Assembly: GCA_026874595.1 (NCBI GenBank)
Contig: CM049309.1
Coordinates: 2,270,076 to 2,334,075, forward strand
Length of the DNA: 64,000 nt
Direction of reading: 5' to 3'
DNA from: Sipunculus nudus
Lineage: Eukaryota > Annelida > Sipuncula > Golfingiida > Sipunculidae
Of this stretch, positions 33,661 to 45,862 are shown in pieces; within the stretch, counting starts at the first letter, position 1, and each line of letters begins with the position of its first letter. Made by a program: the position numbers and the translations under genes. The notes beneath the pieces were generated by a model, which made no database searches, was not told the origin of the DNA, and was given only the letters and a program-made list of their open reading frames with translations.

Positions 33661-35100
33661 TGAATACCCCTGAGGCAGAGGCAGTAAACAAAGTCATGAA
33701 ATCTGAGGAACGGATTCACAGTACAACAGATTACACACCCATTGTTATTTATCATTCATCACCCTAGAAATTTTTCGTCTGAGCACAGCTCTTTAATTTA
33801 AGTTATATGATATATATGGAACATCAAGAAGTTCTGGAGCAAAGCAGTAGAGGACACCTGTCAACTTGACTACAGCAGCTAGTCAGTCAAATTATATTGC
33901 CATGTCAATTTAACATTCTATGTCTCTGTATTATGGCATACACTGTGTCCCTAGGGCCGGTAGAGCTTACCAGCATCATTCGTTTAAAGGTCAAACTTGA
34001 GCCCGATAGTTTTTATTATGCCTGGGTGTTGCCTGGGGTATTTGTATAACAGTATATTGCAATATCTGGAAGAGTATTGCAATGCATATTGTTACATTTT
34101 CTTTGTATTATTTATAGGAACTATTTTTTCAAATTAAATTTCCTATGTTATTGTCATGTAAATAGAGTGACATTACATAGGAGTATATACAGACAGCAAA
34201 AATTTGGAAAGTGCTTTGACCTTCCCTTAATGTATAATGATTTGTTAATAAAAATGTATATTCCTGCAATGCCTGCAATGTCACAGGTCACATGTCATAA
34301 TCATGGGTACAGCGTTAGTTTAATTAATGTTGATTATATTCTGATAGTCTGACCTTCCATTATTGTACTTCAGGTGCCAGTGGTAATTTCTTTAATGTAA
34401 TTTTGAAAGTATCAGATATGTTAAATTGCTCAGAGGACTATATTGAAGGCATTATGTATACCAATCATTAAATATCAAATATTAAGAGCCAAACTATTTA
34501 TTTTCCCGTATATTTTAGAATGATAGTGAGAATGATTTAAGATTTCATTAAATTATTTTTGCCACAAATGGTATTAGTAATAGATCACTCTGTATTATAC
34601 TTGTGTAGTGATATTTCAAGAAGATTGTATTATGCCATAGATATTGAAGGGTTAAAACAGTACATTTTAAAAACACCTCTCAGGTCTTGTATTATAACAC
34701 CATTTGAGGATATAATTCATATTTATTCATTTCCAGTGAGAGAACTAGACAGAATCTGTCATTTTATTTTCCTGAACCATTTCAAATAGTAAAATAAATA
34801 CAAGCAATTTCCCATATCATGTGAGCTGGATAATTATTGGGTGCTTGCTGTATATTAAACTGATTGTGGTTTTTATGGGACACTATGTCATAAAACAAAG
34901 GGCGAGTAAAACCAGAACGCAGGCACAATAGGCATTGTAGTACTTTAACCAGGAAGTACAGATGATAATGCAGCGCCTGGTTATCTCGCGCTTATCATTC
35001 GCTAGTATATTTCATAACGTTTGATTCAAATTACGAATATGAATGTGTGTGGATAATTTTCTTAATGCCAACATCGGAGTTTGTCTAGGGATTCATGACT
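33661..35100. other. Non-coding DNA upstream of the 35.4-kb promoter
   Basis: Mostly A/T-rich with short chance ORFs (34077, 34559). From about 34880 the sequence gains CpGs (GCGCCTGGTTATCTCGCGC near 34975), consistent with the approach to a promoter. Confidence 0.35.
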
Positions 35101-35440
35101 CATTCTGTAGATGTTTGAAGATAGCCATAGATTGGCCTGTCACTCCTATCGATTTGTTGGACTTGCAATTTGGTAATTCAAATCTCCATGGCCCAAGTCA
35201 GGGTGTAGGGATTGGAAGGTTATGTGGCGTACCAAAGTGAAAATTACTGCCTTCATGTACCGCCAGTTCAAACAGAGGCTCCGGCTGATTGCAAGGCCCC
35301 TATCGTCCTTATCCAGTGCTGGCATTTTGCGGCCAATACAATTATCCAAGCAGGAATTAGTTAATGACAAATTAGTCCCGGTATTTGTTCTCAAATAATG
35401 GTAATAAAGGACAAGCCTCGGTGGTGTGACAGAGGCTGGG

Positions 35441-35474
35441 TATATATTACGGGTGGTGTACAGAGCCCTCATTC
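35441..35474 (+). promoter_or_regulatory. Core promoter: TATA box plus initiator at 30 bp
   Basis: TATATATT starts at 35441, inside GGG..ACGGG, and TCATTC, matching the arthropod-type initiator TCAKTY, has its A at 35471. The 30-bp spacing is what TBP-dependent promoters show. Sixty bases downstream lies the first ATG of an exon with an upstream in-frame stop and a consensus donor. The combination makes this the best-supported promoter in the window. Confidence 0.6.
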
Positions 35475-35530
35475 AGCAGGTCGTGTGACACACTAGCAGG
35501 ACACTGGACCTGCTGCCTGAAACATCGGAC

Positions 35531-35602
35531 ATGACTCCTGCATTTGTAGCATCGACTTTGTGCTCAATGTGTCAAGCAATGCTATGGTCATTCACTGACA
35601 AG
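35531..35602 (+). CDS. Candidate first coding exon, 24 codons (plus-strand gene start)
   Basis: ATG at 35531 opens 24 codons, MTPAFVASTLCSMCQAML then WSFTDK, ending exactly at a consensus donor GACAAG|GTAAGC (phase 0). An in-frame TGA lies upstream (about 35486), so this ATG is the first of its frame. The transcript would start at about 35471, giving a 60-base 5' UTR. The peptide is short and moderately hydrophobic with two cysteines; it could be an alternative N-terminus. I cannot identify the gene because no later exon is certain. One phase-compatible partner is the segment at 44293. Without such a partner, the frame would end within a few codons of the donor. Confidence 0.45.
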
Positions 35603-35641
35603 GTAAGCTGATATGCTGCTCTCTAACCAACTGTGCTTTAT

Positions 35642-35644
<3 letters not shown>

Positions 35645-35673
<29 letters not shown>
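35645..35673. repeat. (AT)n microsatellite
   Basis: An alternating A/T tract of about 14 copies, continuing imperfectly as TAATATATA, directly inside the presumed first intron. Confidence 0.9.
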
Positions 35674-35680
<7 letters not shown>

Positions 35681-36853
35681 TTTGGATCACCAACTTAGTG
35701 ACTGTTGATTACAAGCAATGTTTCAGTTACTTATTTTTTTGCTTTAAATCAAACTACAACTGATCTTTTAGTTTCGTGTATCATGATTTTAATGTCGATG
35801 TGAATTGTAATCATTTGACTTGGTCCCAAGGGATCAAGTTAAAATAAATTTAGAACCCGCTTATCAGCTGTCTTCTGCTGTGGTTTCCACAAGCCGGGCA
35901 CAAATCTGAACACTGCTCAAGTGAAATGATCTACAGTGGCTGTGTATTGTTGTATGTTATAACGATTCTTATTTTAGGAGTTATGGATGAAGGCAAAATA
36001 TTTTCTAGTAAGGTTTTTGCATTAAAAATTTTTGGTTGTGAGAAGAACATGGGAATACAATATTTTAAATGTGTATGTGAAGTTATTTATTAAGATTGCA
36101 GAGCCAATTAGATGAAAAATTTAGCTTTATATATAACTTGTGGACATTGAAAAAGGGAAAAGGCATTTTAAAGTTTATCATTCATTATAGAATATTAATA
36201 CAGTTATTACTGCATGATTGATATTAATAGTTTCAGATCACATGCCTGTAAAAATATTGCTATAATATTTCAAGCGGGCAAGGAATTTAATGTTAGGACT
36301 GGTAATACACTAGCGTTTTGTGTGCTGGGTTTCCGTGATGGATTTATTTGAAGGCTTGCCATCAGTTTCTTGCTACCTCACTGAAACGTAAATTGCATTT
36401 TCACACCGGGTGAAAAAGTAGTGAAAATAATCAGCGGCTATCGTAAGAACAGCCTGGTCTCCTCCAGCCAGGCATGATTTGCATGAACAAGTCACATGAG
36501 AAATAATATCATCCCACCAGTAAGTGCCACCATGGCAATGTGTCTTTAAATGCCGTAATATACATTCAAGATGGAGCTGATGTTATAGCTGATATTCTAG
36601 ATTAGTCACCCATCAGACACACTCTCCCGGCAGTTTCAAACTCTTTTTGTGTTTGTGCATTTTTGGAATACAAGGAAATATTTTTAAAAAGTTAAAATTC
36701 CATCTAATATTCAATTTTAAAAACTATATAATATATGTCTGTTGTAAGGGATCAGTTCTGCACCATCGTTAATTAAAATCTTTTTCTTTAGATATGCCTC
36801 ATTCTCTACTGATGTGGGGCAGGCGTGTTGGATTTTCGACATTTCCATATTTC

Positions 36854-36951
36854 AATTAGATCAGAGTTAATCAGTTTGAGTTCAGAGTGAGGGCTAGGCA
36901 GGAATTAGATCAGAGTTAATCAGTTTGAGTTCAGAGTGAGGGCTAGGCAGG
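36854..36951. repeat. Perfect tandem duplication of 49 bp
   Basis: The 49 bp starting AATTAGATCAGAGTTAATCA and ending GGGCTAGGCAGG occur twice head to tail (36854-36902 and 36903-36951) without a mismatch. Confidence 0.95.
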
Positions 36952-37979
36952 AATCTTCCTTTCTATCCTGTATCTTTCTATGAAACATATCTCAGTATAT
37001 CGTCTTCCAGTAACAAATGGGTTATTATTAATAAGAGTTTAATTCACATTATTTCATATAAATGTGATCATGGTTATATAGAGCCCTTGATATAAGAATA
37101 TAATAACATAATGTTACTTACTTTATTTAACATAATTTGAAAACAGTTGATAAAAAAAACAACAGACCACTTGCTAGGCATCTGTTAATTATCATTCATT
37201 ATAGATTACACAGAAGTGGCATGGTTATGTTTCTAATCCATATGTGCTTGGGACAATATCCATGGTTATAATTATGCTCTTTTTATTATTAATTACACTG
37301 TCATCATTATCATATAACCATTGCAGTTTGAATTTACGACATGTTTTATATAATTGGTTAAGGTTCCTGAATCATTTCTTTTGACTTGGCCATGGAGGTC
37401 ATGTGACCATGCTGTATTTGAAATGAACTGTTGGGGTTTAAAGCCTGAGCTTCCTTCTCGGAGCCTGCTGCTGTTTCTCCAGTCAGCAGCGGCTGGGCTG
37501 GGTTTTTCTTGCCGATCAGCCCTGTGATGTCTTTCTGTGGGATTTGACAGTCTTGGCATGTATCTGAAGGGGATGGGTTGGACTGGCCTAAGCCCTTGTT
37601 ACATGCATCTTAACCCAGTTTATGCATTATCTACCCAGCAGGAATCCAGCTTAGTCCAGACTTCTGTTTTTGGTTTGTATGGCACAACTCAAGTGTTATG
37701 TGACAAAGTTACTGATAGGAAGTTTTTTTGGGTGCTCTTAGTCCCCCAGGACTGATATACATTTAGGAGCCTGTAGTTGAGCAGCCTGTAGCACATGCAG
37801 AGTCGCTTGCTGTATCATAGACTACACGACCAGCAGAGACACCAGTTTTTAATATACAGAGAACCTCATTTAATGTAGACTTTCCTATCACAGACATCTC
37901 TCTGGGACTGATGTTCTAGGTGGTCCTATGATAAGTAAATTTATATATGTGTAACTTCTCTAATAGCGAAACCTCACAG

Positions 37980-38145
37980 TTACAGGCAAAAAAAAAATCT
38001 AGATTACCAGCATCCATAATTGGGAGGCTGTACTGTATGTGTTCAGTTCCTGTGCCTCTTTGTTACAGACAAAAATCTAGATCCCCAGCATCCATAATAT
38101 GCAGGTTGTACTGTATGTATGTTCAGTACCCAGAGCATCCTGATA
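37980..38145. repeat. Direct repeat of about 83 bp, two copies
   Basis: Both copies contain TTACAGRCAAAAA, ATCTAGAT, CCAGCATCCATAAT and TGTACTGTATGT, with small indels. The ORF at 37947-38189 spans them and is not a gene. Confidence 0.85.
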
Positions 38146-41100
38146 TGAATAAATGTATTTTCAGTACCAGTATATGTCTAATACGATAGCAATCAAGATA
38201 CTGCTATCAGATGAACATATACATCCTTGAAGCCAGGAAACAGGGAAGCTTTGTTCCGTGAACCACAGAAAGATGGGGCAGATAGAATGCAGCGGCCATG
38301 ATAACTGATAACGCTGGTCTGTCAGGTACAGCTGCATGCTGGCAGCACTGTGAGTAATGGTTATACAGATAGTCAGGGGAAGCTGGCCAGTTTCCTGGTT
38401 GATGTGTCCATCAGAGTGGCTAGCATCCCTGCCAGCAGCATCCCTCTGGACCTGCTGGCGGTCTCTGAGGCTGCTAAAGCTTATTGAAATTCAGCAGGCT
38501 TTCTCATATCATACATTAATAATGATCAGCAGCAGACCAGGGGAGGGGCTTTTATTGAAGTGGTCCGTCATGGTCCTCCATGGTCCTTCAACAGACGGAC
38601 TCACTCTGGTGCAATATGGGACATGTCCTGGCAATTACAACTGCAGATGGACAAATTCATCTGTACATTCATTATAAGAGTGTATGGTTGAATTAAAGGC
38701 TCCTTCAAATAAAAGACCACTTATATAATTTATACTACATTGCAACATATGAATACTGTCAATCTTTTTATTTTTAATAAAACCTTTTATTCTGTCACTT
38801 GTGCTATTTAATGAATTATGCAACAGCACTTTGAACAGGCCCAATATAAACTGTATTGTCCCCTTAAAGCACTAGAAGTAATGTCATGGGAAAACCAGTA
38901 ATTATATTAGTCATATCATAGAGAGAAAGATTTATAGAAATGAAGGGTCAGTGTGAAAGTTCACTTAGCATGGGAACTCCCAATCTGATGTGGAACGTGC
39001 AACAGTGAAAGTCCAGACAGCAACAGACCTGAAATAATAACAGGGATATAATATGTGACATAAATGTAAATTAAATTTACTGCTTTCCTTTAGCTGACCT
39101 CTTGAATATTACTCTCCAGACTTGGTTTATGTGCTGAAGATACTGACTTTCATCACTTTGTCATTTAACACAGTCCACATTATTTTCCTAACCCCCCCCC
39201 CCCACCTGGATACTCTTAGTAACTAAGGTACAGTGCTGTACAACCCTGTATGCTGACAGTCCTTTACTGATATCCTTAATTTTGTTTAATGATTGATAAC
39301 CAACAGGAAAAATAAAACTGATCTGCAGAACTCTAGTCCATATCTAGAATTTGTGGAAGCCCATGAGTGAAGCTAGAGATTCAGATTTTGTTACATTTGA
39401 GATCACAAGAGCAGATGAGCTCTCATTATCATGTGACATCAGGAAACAAGGCTTGAGTTGTTGAGAAGTTAATGGGATTAACATCATTTTTGGTTAATAA
39501 ATTCTATTTTAACAAAAATATTAAATCTGATACGGCAATATCAGTTATTCACAGGAAATAAAAATATAACACTTGACAGTTTTGTCACTTAGTAAGTAGT
39601 ACAATTTTCTGTTGACATTTAAATTAAAATAATTTAAAAAAGGTCAAATATACCATAACAGTGATATGCCACAAACTGTATCTTCGGTTATTTTTCAGTG
39701 CTTTTCAAGGTTATTTTCTTTTTGTTCTCCTTTAGATTGACTTGTAATTATAAAGATTAGCATATAAAAAAATTATTTCACCCTACTGAATTTCAGATGT
39801 CACTTAGACATAGAGCTAATGATTAACATTTACGCTTCCATGAAATATTTGGTGTTGAGTGAGCGGGTCATAACTTGATGTCAGGGTGACAGGAATGAGA
39901 GCAAGGTGAGTAACGTCACTGCTGTGAGTATAAAATCATGTACATTGTTAAAGCTTGAAGAACATTCCTCGCATTTATAGTTTCACGTTGAATCATAAAC
40001 ACCAAAATATTTTTAGAGCAATTTAACAAAATCTTGTTATCTAGGGAGGCTATTCATAAAAGCAGTCTGATTGAATAGACTGACATTATCCCCTCTGATG
40101 GAATCCATGTTTAATGGATCCTAAATATAGCTGTTCTTAATGTGTATTGTCTCTGTTTAGAAGCAAGCAAAATCGCCTGCCCTTCTTCATGGCCAGGCCT
40201 TGCCAGATGAAAGTCTTCTTGTGGTTTTTCTAAAGGAGAAAATAGAGAATTATCCTGCACTACTTGGACAATGAAAATTTTTATAAGAAACAATTGTTCT
40301 ATTTCTGTTTCTGATTAAACTTGAGTTGTTGTATGACATCAGAGCCAAGGAACACTGGTCCTTTGTGGATTTCCTGTTCTGTATGTCTGATTAACAATCT
40401 TGTTGTTAAAAGAGCATATTTCATAACTGCTACAATTAGAAACTTCTTATATTGCAACCATTTACATTAAGATCTTCCTAGAATGCCAAAAATAGGTCAC
40501 TTTGAACTAATATCTATGGATTATTTGTAAGAAGTCTTATTTTTACCTTTAAATTAATATTATTTATTCCAACATGCTCCATTTTTAGTGTTGGTATTGA
40601 ATATTTGAAATTATGCATATAACTTTCTATAATGAAGACCTGTCTCTGCTGATGTAATTAAGTCACTGAGACCCAATTGGATTGAACTAATGCTCCAGTA
40701 AATTACTTATGTTGAACTGATTGAATTAATTGTTCAAGTAAATTTCTTATGTTGAACTGGCACTGAACTATTTAAAGCATCAAGTTTTATAATATTGGAA
40801 ATACATATTGATCCTATACTCCATATACCAAGATCTTTATACAAGTATAAGCTCAAATTGAAAACCTAGAAGATTATGGAAATTAATAGGAAAGTCTGTT
40901 TCCATGTACTATATTTTTAAAAATAATAGAATTCATAATTAAGTAAGCTTATATCATAAGATGATTTAGGAATATATAGAAGAAAAACTGAATTTAATTC
41001 ACCATCATCATTAATTGTTATCATATATCTCTCTTCATTTGAACTTTAATGACTTGATCGTTTACCTTTTTTATGTATCTGCAGATTAAAGTCTTGAATT

Positions 41101-41682
41101 AAAAAGTAACAAGAAAGCTGACCTTAATCATGTTTTAACATGTCCTGATAAATTACGGATTAAATTTTTAATCATTGACATTTATGACTGTAGCAGATAA
41201 AGTTGGTTAATTATGGAAAGTGTTTTCCTTGGCATTTGAATTCCTATGATTGCTTGTTAAGATTGTAGTCATATATAAAGATGGTCTGTAGAATTCCCAA
41301 AGGATTGTCTTTCATGTAAACCATGTGGGAGATGGAATTTTTCCTGTCTCTTTAATCATTTTGATGGCTCTAAGATCAATTACATAACAAGCATATTTCA
41401 TTAATGCACGGTCTTATTTTGCCGGAATCCTATCAGGCGAATTGACCTGTGATGTACCAGTTGAACATGACGAGCACGGCTAGTGAAGGGAAACATACCA
41501 AAATCAGGAGGCAAGTCAGACTTCCCTTAAGGTCGTCTTGGAGGTTTTATCCAAGAGAACCTCCTCAAGTAGGAAAGAATTCTCTGACATATAAAATAAA
41601 AGTCAGATTCCTCTTTAATGGGTTCAGCTAGAGAAGCAAATAGGGGTGATTAGGGGGAAACCATGTGCCTGTATAACATGTT

Positions 41683-41685
<3 letters not shown>

Positions 41686-41753
<68 letters not shown>
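41686..41753. repeat. (TA)34 microsatellite
   Basis: An uninterrupted TA run of about 68 bp. Confidence 0.97.
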
Positions 41754-41756
<3 letters not shown>

Positions 41757-41914
41757 ATACAACTTTTGACATTTACTTCTCCATTTTCACCTTATTCTAG
41801 CATCTGATTCCTGTCACATTTCAATACACACAGTTCCATGATATATCCTTTAACTTTTGGCAACAAGAATGATCATAATATAAGAACCAATTCAAGAGAA
41901 AAATAAAACATGGA

Positions 41915-42035
41915 GAAAATGGTAGACTCCTAGTAGAACTGTACAGATTCCCTCTTATTTTGTCTTGTCAACAAGTTACAAATTTTGGTTTATTTGTGGC
42001 CAAGCACATAAAAAACCTGAAAACCATAAGGCATT
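41915..42035 (+). repeat. SINE family B, 3' fragment
   Basis: AATGGTAGACTCCTAGTAGA and CACATAAAAAACCTGAAAAC, then CATAAGGC, align with 33060-33160. The tRNA head is missing. Confidence 0.45.
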
Positions 42036-42382
42036 CTGATCATGTGTTACGTCTATCCATCTTTAGTAGAGGGTCCCCCCCCTCCCTCCCTCTCACAAAA
42101 AAGATATAATATTAAAGAACAATTGTTCATTATGTTTGAATGTTGATATTTGATTCACAAAACAAATAAAACCAGAAACTTAAACCAATATGAAAAGCAT
42201 GGAAATTGGCCAGTTTTTGTAGAAAATTTGTTCTTATACATTTATATTTATGATGTTATTTTCTTTATAACAAAAAGTGCTACAGTCTGTATGAATCTGA
42301 CCAGAGCTTTTTAGAAAGTTGCATATTTTTTATTGATTCAGTGGCCCTCTGCATCAGTCAATGAGCTAAACAGAAAATCATT

Positions 42383-42456
42383 ATGCAAATGATAATATTG
42401 TGCAAACAATTAACCCTGGGGAGATATTTACCCTACCTGAGTCATGCTAATAAAAG
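42383..42456 (+). promoter_or_regulatory. Second promoter-like cluster: octamer, AP-1 site, TATA variant
   Basis: ATGCAAAT, the POU octamer, lies at 42383-42390, TGAGTCA (AP-1) at 42438-42444 and AATAAAAG (TATA variant) at 42449-42456. A CCAGTC initiator-like site has its A at about 42474, 25 bp from the TATA variant. The downstream sequence reaches a short ATG exon with a good donor at 42602. Each motif is common; their order is what is suggestive. Confidence 0.3.
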
Positions 42457-42586
42457 CTACATATTACAAGTCCAGTCTGTAGAAAGCTTGGATACAGAAC
42501 ACTACAGACTTGGATTTAGCTGCTGAAAATTTGCAGCAGAGGCCCATCAGATATTTTTAAAATCTTTTTTTATTTATCTCTCAAGC

Positions 42587-42602
42587 ATGAAGATGTTGTG
42601 GG
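42587..42602 (+). other. Possible short first coding exon (5 codons plus 1 base)
   Basis: ATGAAGATGTTGTGGG runs into GTAAGT, a consensus donor, leaving phase 1. It would be an alternative start downstream of the cluster at 42383-42456. Its phase differs from that of exon 35531-35602, so the two cannot share one downstream coding frame unless one is used differently. Confidence 0.2.
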
Positions 42603-42609
42603 GTAAGTA

Positions 42610-43542
42610 TTAGATTTATTGCCTTAAGTTAGAGTCCGCATGAACTAGAAATGTTCATAATGTATTATTTATATAGTTTGAACTTTGGAGGTCCAATGGT
42701 CATTTATATAATTTATAGCAGTATTCTCCCACAGGCAGTTTTGTAACTTGGCTTTATATCTTCACCTAATGTAACAATATAATCTAAAACATCATTCAAT
42801 CTGTTTGATGAATAAGATATCAGAAACCTTATAAATAAAACTGATAATAAATGTTTCAGTAAATACAAGCCAGGTGTTTCTGACAATGTTACCTGCCGTA
42901 CATGTCACCACAGTAACATCGGATAAGTATACCACAGAAAATGCCTTCTGTATTATGGCCCCGTTTCCTGAGAGGACTGTCTTGAACATACTAGTTTGAC
43001 ACAGGTGTGCATTAAACCGTGGAATAGTTGACTCAGTAAGGTACACGTTTGTTGTGGTGACCTCATTAACGTGATGCAGGATGAAGTTATCATTCCACAG
43101 TTGCATCATCAGATGTTGCTTCATCTAGTTATGTTTGTGTCAGGGTTGGTTACTTGATTGGTTTATCTGTTATTTACAAAAAATTATGAATGGAATTTGG
43201 TGGAAAATTACTAGCACCCAGGAATAATATATTACATTTTGGAGGTAACCTGGATCACCATATAATATGTTTTGTATATAGTTTGTCTAAAGGATTCTTT
43301 TCCATTTTGAGAAAGTTCTTTATCCAGTCGAGGGCTTGATTCATTCTCTGGTTTTAGGGTGACATTTATTCTGGCAGGCAGAGCTGACTTGTGATGCACA
43401 ATGATACAGATTTCTCTAGGCTTGCATTCATGTATTTCCTGAGCTTACATAGTACATACCAAAGATGGATCAGGATTTGTGAGGAGGTATATTTGTGGTC
43501 TCTAACAGCTTTCTAATTTCCTTCATGAACCAAGGCAGCATT
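42610..43542. other. Non-coding DNA, no gene recognised
   Basis: It contains a 110-codon minus-strand ORF (42792-43124) with no identifiable motif and no splice context. A function cannot be supported. Confidence 0.35.
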
Positions 43543-43764
43543 GGGGTAGGACATAGTCTAGTTGTTACGGTATTGGACTTCACAGATCAAGGTCCCTAGT
43601 TCGAACCCCGGCGGTGTCTCCATGGCTTAACAGTGTAATTTGGTTGAACCTCAGAAATTCGTTCTAATGTCTTAATGATGGGTTATGACTTCTGGATTAT
43701 TCCTAACCCCATGCATATAAAACCTGACACCCAGAGGGCTTAATAATAACATATCATTCTTATC
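43543..43764 (+). repeat. tRNA-derived SINE, family B, copy 2 (best head)
   Basis: TAGTCTAGTTGTTACGG (A-box region) and TAGTTCGAACCCC (B box) lie at tRNA spacing. The head resembles tRNA-Glu or tRNA-Asp, with CTTCACA in the anticodon-loop position. The tail ATAAAACCTGACACCCAGAG, then GGCTTAATAATAACATATCA, is shared with 32976-33172. The clear tRNA head plus shared tail define a SINE rather than a functional tRNA gene. Confidence 0.8.
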
Positions 43765-44292
43765 ATATGGATAACTTCATCATCATTCAGTAGACAGTGC
43801 CACCAACAGACCATGAACCTATCCTTTATTAAAAGATAAAAAAAACAAGACAGCATTTGAAATGTTCAGTAAGTCCTACATAAACATTTAAAATCTACAT
43901 TAAGCAGACTATGTAGAGGAATGTTTTGTGATCTTTACTCCTATTACATAATATATATAAGACTCAAACATATATACTCTTTGTGATTGTAAATTTTTAT
44001 AATGGTATATTACACTATTAGAAAAGCCGCAGCTGTTGATGGTGCAGTTAGTTTTCCCAGGTGGTATACCTTTGTTTGGAAGATTTGAAGTAATATTCGG
44101 AGCTTATGTTGCTTAGTGTGATGGGGCAGGAACAGACACCAGCAGTTTGTGTGGCTGTGCTGTTACAGCCAGGCTTTTGGCCTGTAATATTGGTGTTAAG
44201 ATATGTCGTAAACAGCTGTATAACAGTGTTTAGGGCATGGACTGAAGCCCTGTGGGTTCTGTAGCGCTGACAAGTTTTTTTCTCCTTACCAG

Positions 44293-44491
44293 GATGTCAT
44301 CAAACTCTTGCTCCACTACTTGGCTTTATCTCATCTTCTTTTTCCTCCGTACCCATCAAATCACCTGCTTAATGCTGAGACTCGGGCTCCGCAGCAGAAC
44401 TATGGAATGAGCTCGAGACAGGCCAAGCTATTTTTTCACTTTCAGGGATGTTATGGGATAAAGATTCTGATGGCTTAGTCCTTAATTACTG
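44293..44491 (+). other. Exon-like segment with strong splice sites, mostly non-coding frames
   Basis: A strong acceptor (TTTTTTTCTCCTTACCAG, with GCTGAC as branch point) precedes 44293, and ACTG|GTAAGC ends the segment at 44491. No frame is open throughout. The phase-0 frame continues for 61 codons to a TAG just before the donor, and the other two stop earlier. If exon 35531-35602 were joined here, the product would end in this exon. It could also be part of a non-coding RNA or a chance pairing. Confidence 0.25.
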
Positions 44492-44499
44492 GTAAGCAT

Positions 44500-45858
44500 A
44501 TTGCAATACCCCACTCAGACCAGGACACATATTGCGATTTATTGCACTTTTGTTATGCATTACCTACCTTGCCATTTCAAGATTGAAGTGAAAACAAAAT
44601 ATTATTAACATTTTACCTTTTACTAACAAATTAGAATATTTTAGCAATGAGTTGTTTTCTGGAGGAAAGATACCAACTTATGCAATCGCTAAAAGCTTAA
44701 ATTTTCTTTAAAAAAATAATATATTTGATCTTATATGACAAAACTAGAATAGTTTAATAATGAGTTGCATATGGGAAAAAGAGTCCTCCATGGAAATTTG
44801 TCAGTGAATTGTCAATAAAATCAAAAGTCTAATATGTTTTACAAAATAGGGTATAGAATATCCACATGGACCAACTACATTTACATATGAAGTAGAAACT
44901 TGATCCATAAGTGCAACATTTCCATTAAAGATAAAACCAGACCAGATAACTGTGCTGTATCATGATAAAATCAGTAGGTTGCATAAATTTATCATTGTCT
45001 CACTATACAATGAAAATGGCCACACGTGTTGGACTCTCAGCTGTGATAATCGTTAATGTGGAAGGTGAAAGTTATCCTTAATATGACCTAAAACAGTCCG
45101 GTTCACCTTAACACTGGCACCTATCGTAATTCATAATATGCTGGTGAAAAAATATAACCTTTGTCCATTAAATGCATTTGGAGGTATTATTATAAAAAAG
45201 CTAACCACAGCATTTAATAAGCTGGCTAATATCATGTTTTATTGCTTTTAATCCTGAGTGCAGCACTGTAATTGCAGTGCTGCTTTTTCCAGCTAGTTTC
45301 AGATTGCACCAGTGCAGGTAGATCCAGCAATCAGAGATGGCTTTCTGTGCATTTTTGATCCATAAGTCACTGACAGAAAATCAGGATCTCGTATCTGAAG
45401 CGGGCTGGCAGGAGGCAGAGATTAGAATTAAATGTGCTTGTGTTTTACTGGATGTTCTTTAAGATAAAGAGTCCGATGGGGATTTATGGTGTGGCCAGGA
45501 GATGGTGAACCCTCTGTACCCTATGCAGGACACTTGAATGACGAAAGATGTGACAAGCATGTCCTTGTTATGAATTCAGCAGTAACTGTATAAATCTGCT
45601 GTGCCAACACCCCAGACCCTGCCCTGCTGAGCCTGTCAAGGGGCGGATCCCATGAACATCTGTCCAAAAGCATGATATGACTGCCTGCTCTTACTGCGGT
45701 CAGCACCCTTGTATTTTTACATGGGCAGTCTACACGCATATTTTACTGTAAACACTGTACAAGGTGAGATAACAGTACTGTAACATGCACAGAGGGCACT
45801 GGTGTGTATATGATTGAGATCAGGCAACATTTTAATTATACAAGTGGTGTTGATCATT
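44500..45858. other. Non-coding DNA, no gene recognised
   Basis: Mostly A/T-rich. A less A/T-rich patch at about 45400-45740 carries a 72-codon minus-strand ORF (45521-45739) without recognisable features. Confidence 0.35.
45260..45283. repeat. Compact hairpin, 9-bp perfect arms
   Basis: GCAGCACTG, then TAATTG, then CAGTGCTGC. The arms are perfect and G/C-rich with a six-base loop. It is too short for a microRNA precursor unless pairing continues outside, which I do not see. Confidence 0.7.
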
Positions 45859-45862
45859 TACA

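Larger units (their letters stand above)
35690..41685 (+). other. Presumed first intron of the 35.5-kb gene, no further exon certain
   Basis: Six kilobases without a supported exon. Less A/T-rich patches occur at about 37430-37550 and 38230-38650, each with overlapping short ORFs on both strands (37293-37559 minus, 37537-37755 plus, 38357-38677 plus). None has a matching acceptor and donor. A C12 run lies at 39192-39203. Confidence 0.35.

Noticed and set aside
43543-43620. Functional tRNA gene
   Set aside because: The A and B boxes are good, but the acceptor stem does not pair properly and the 3' part is a SINE tail shared with 32976-33172.
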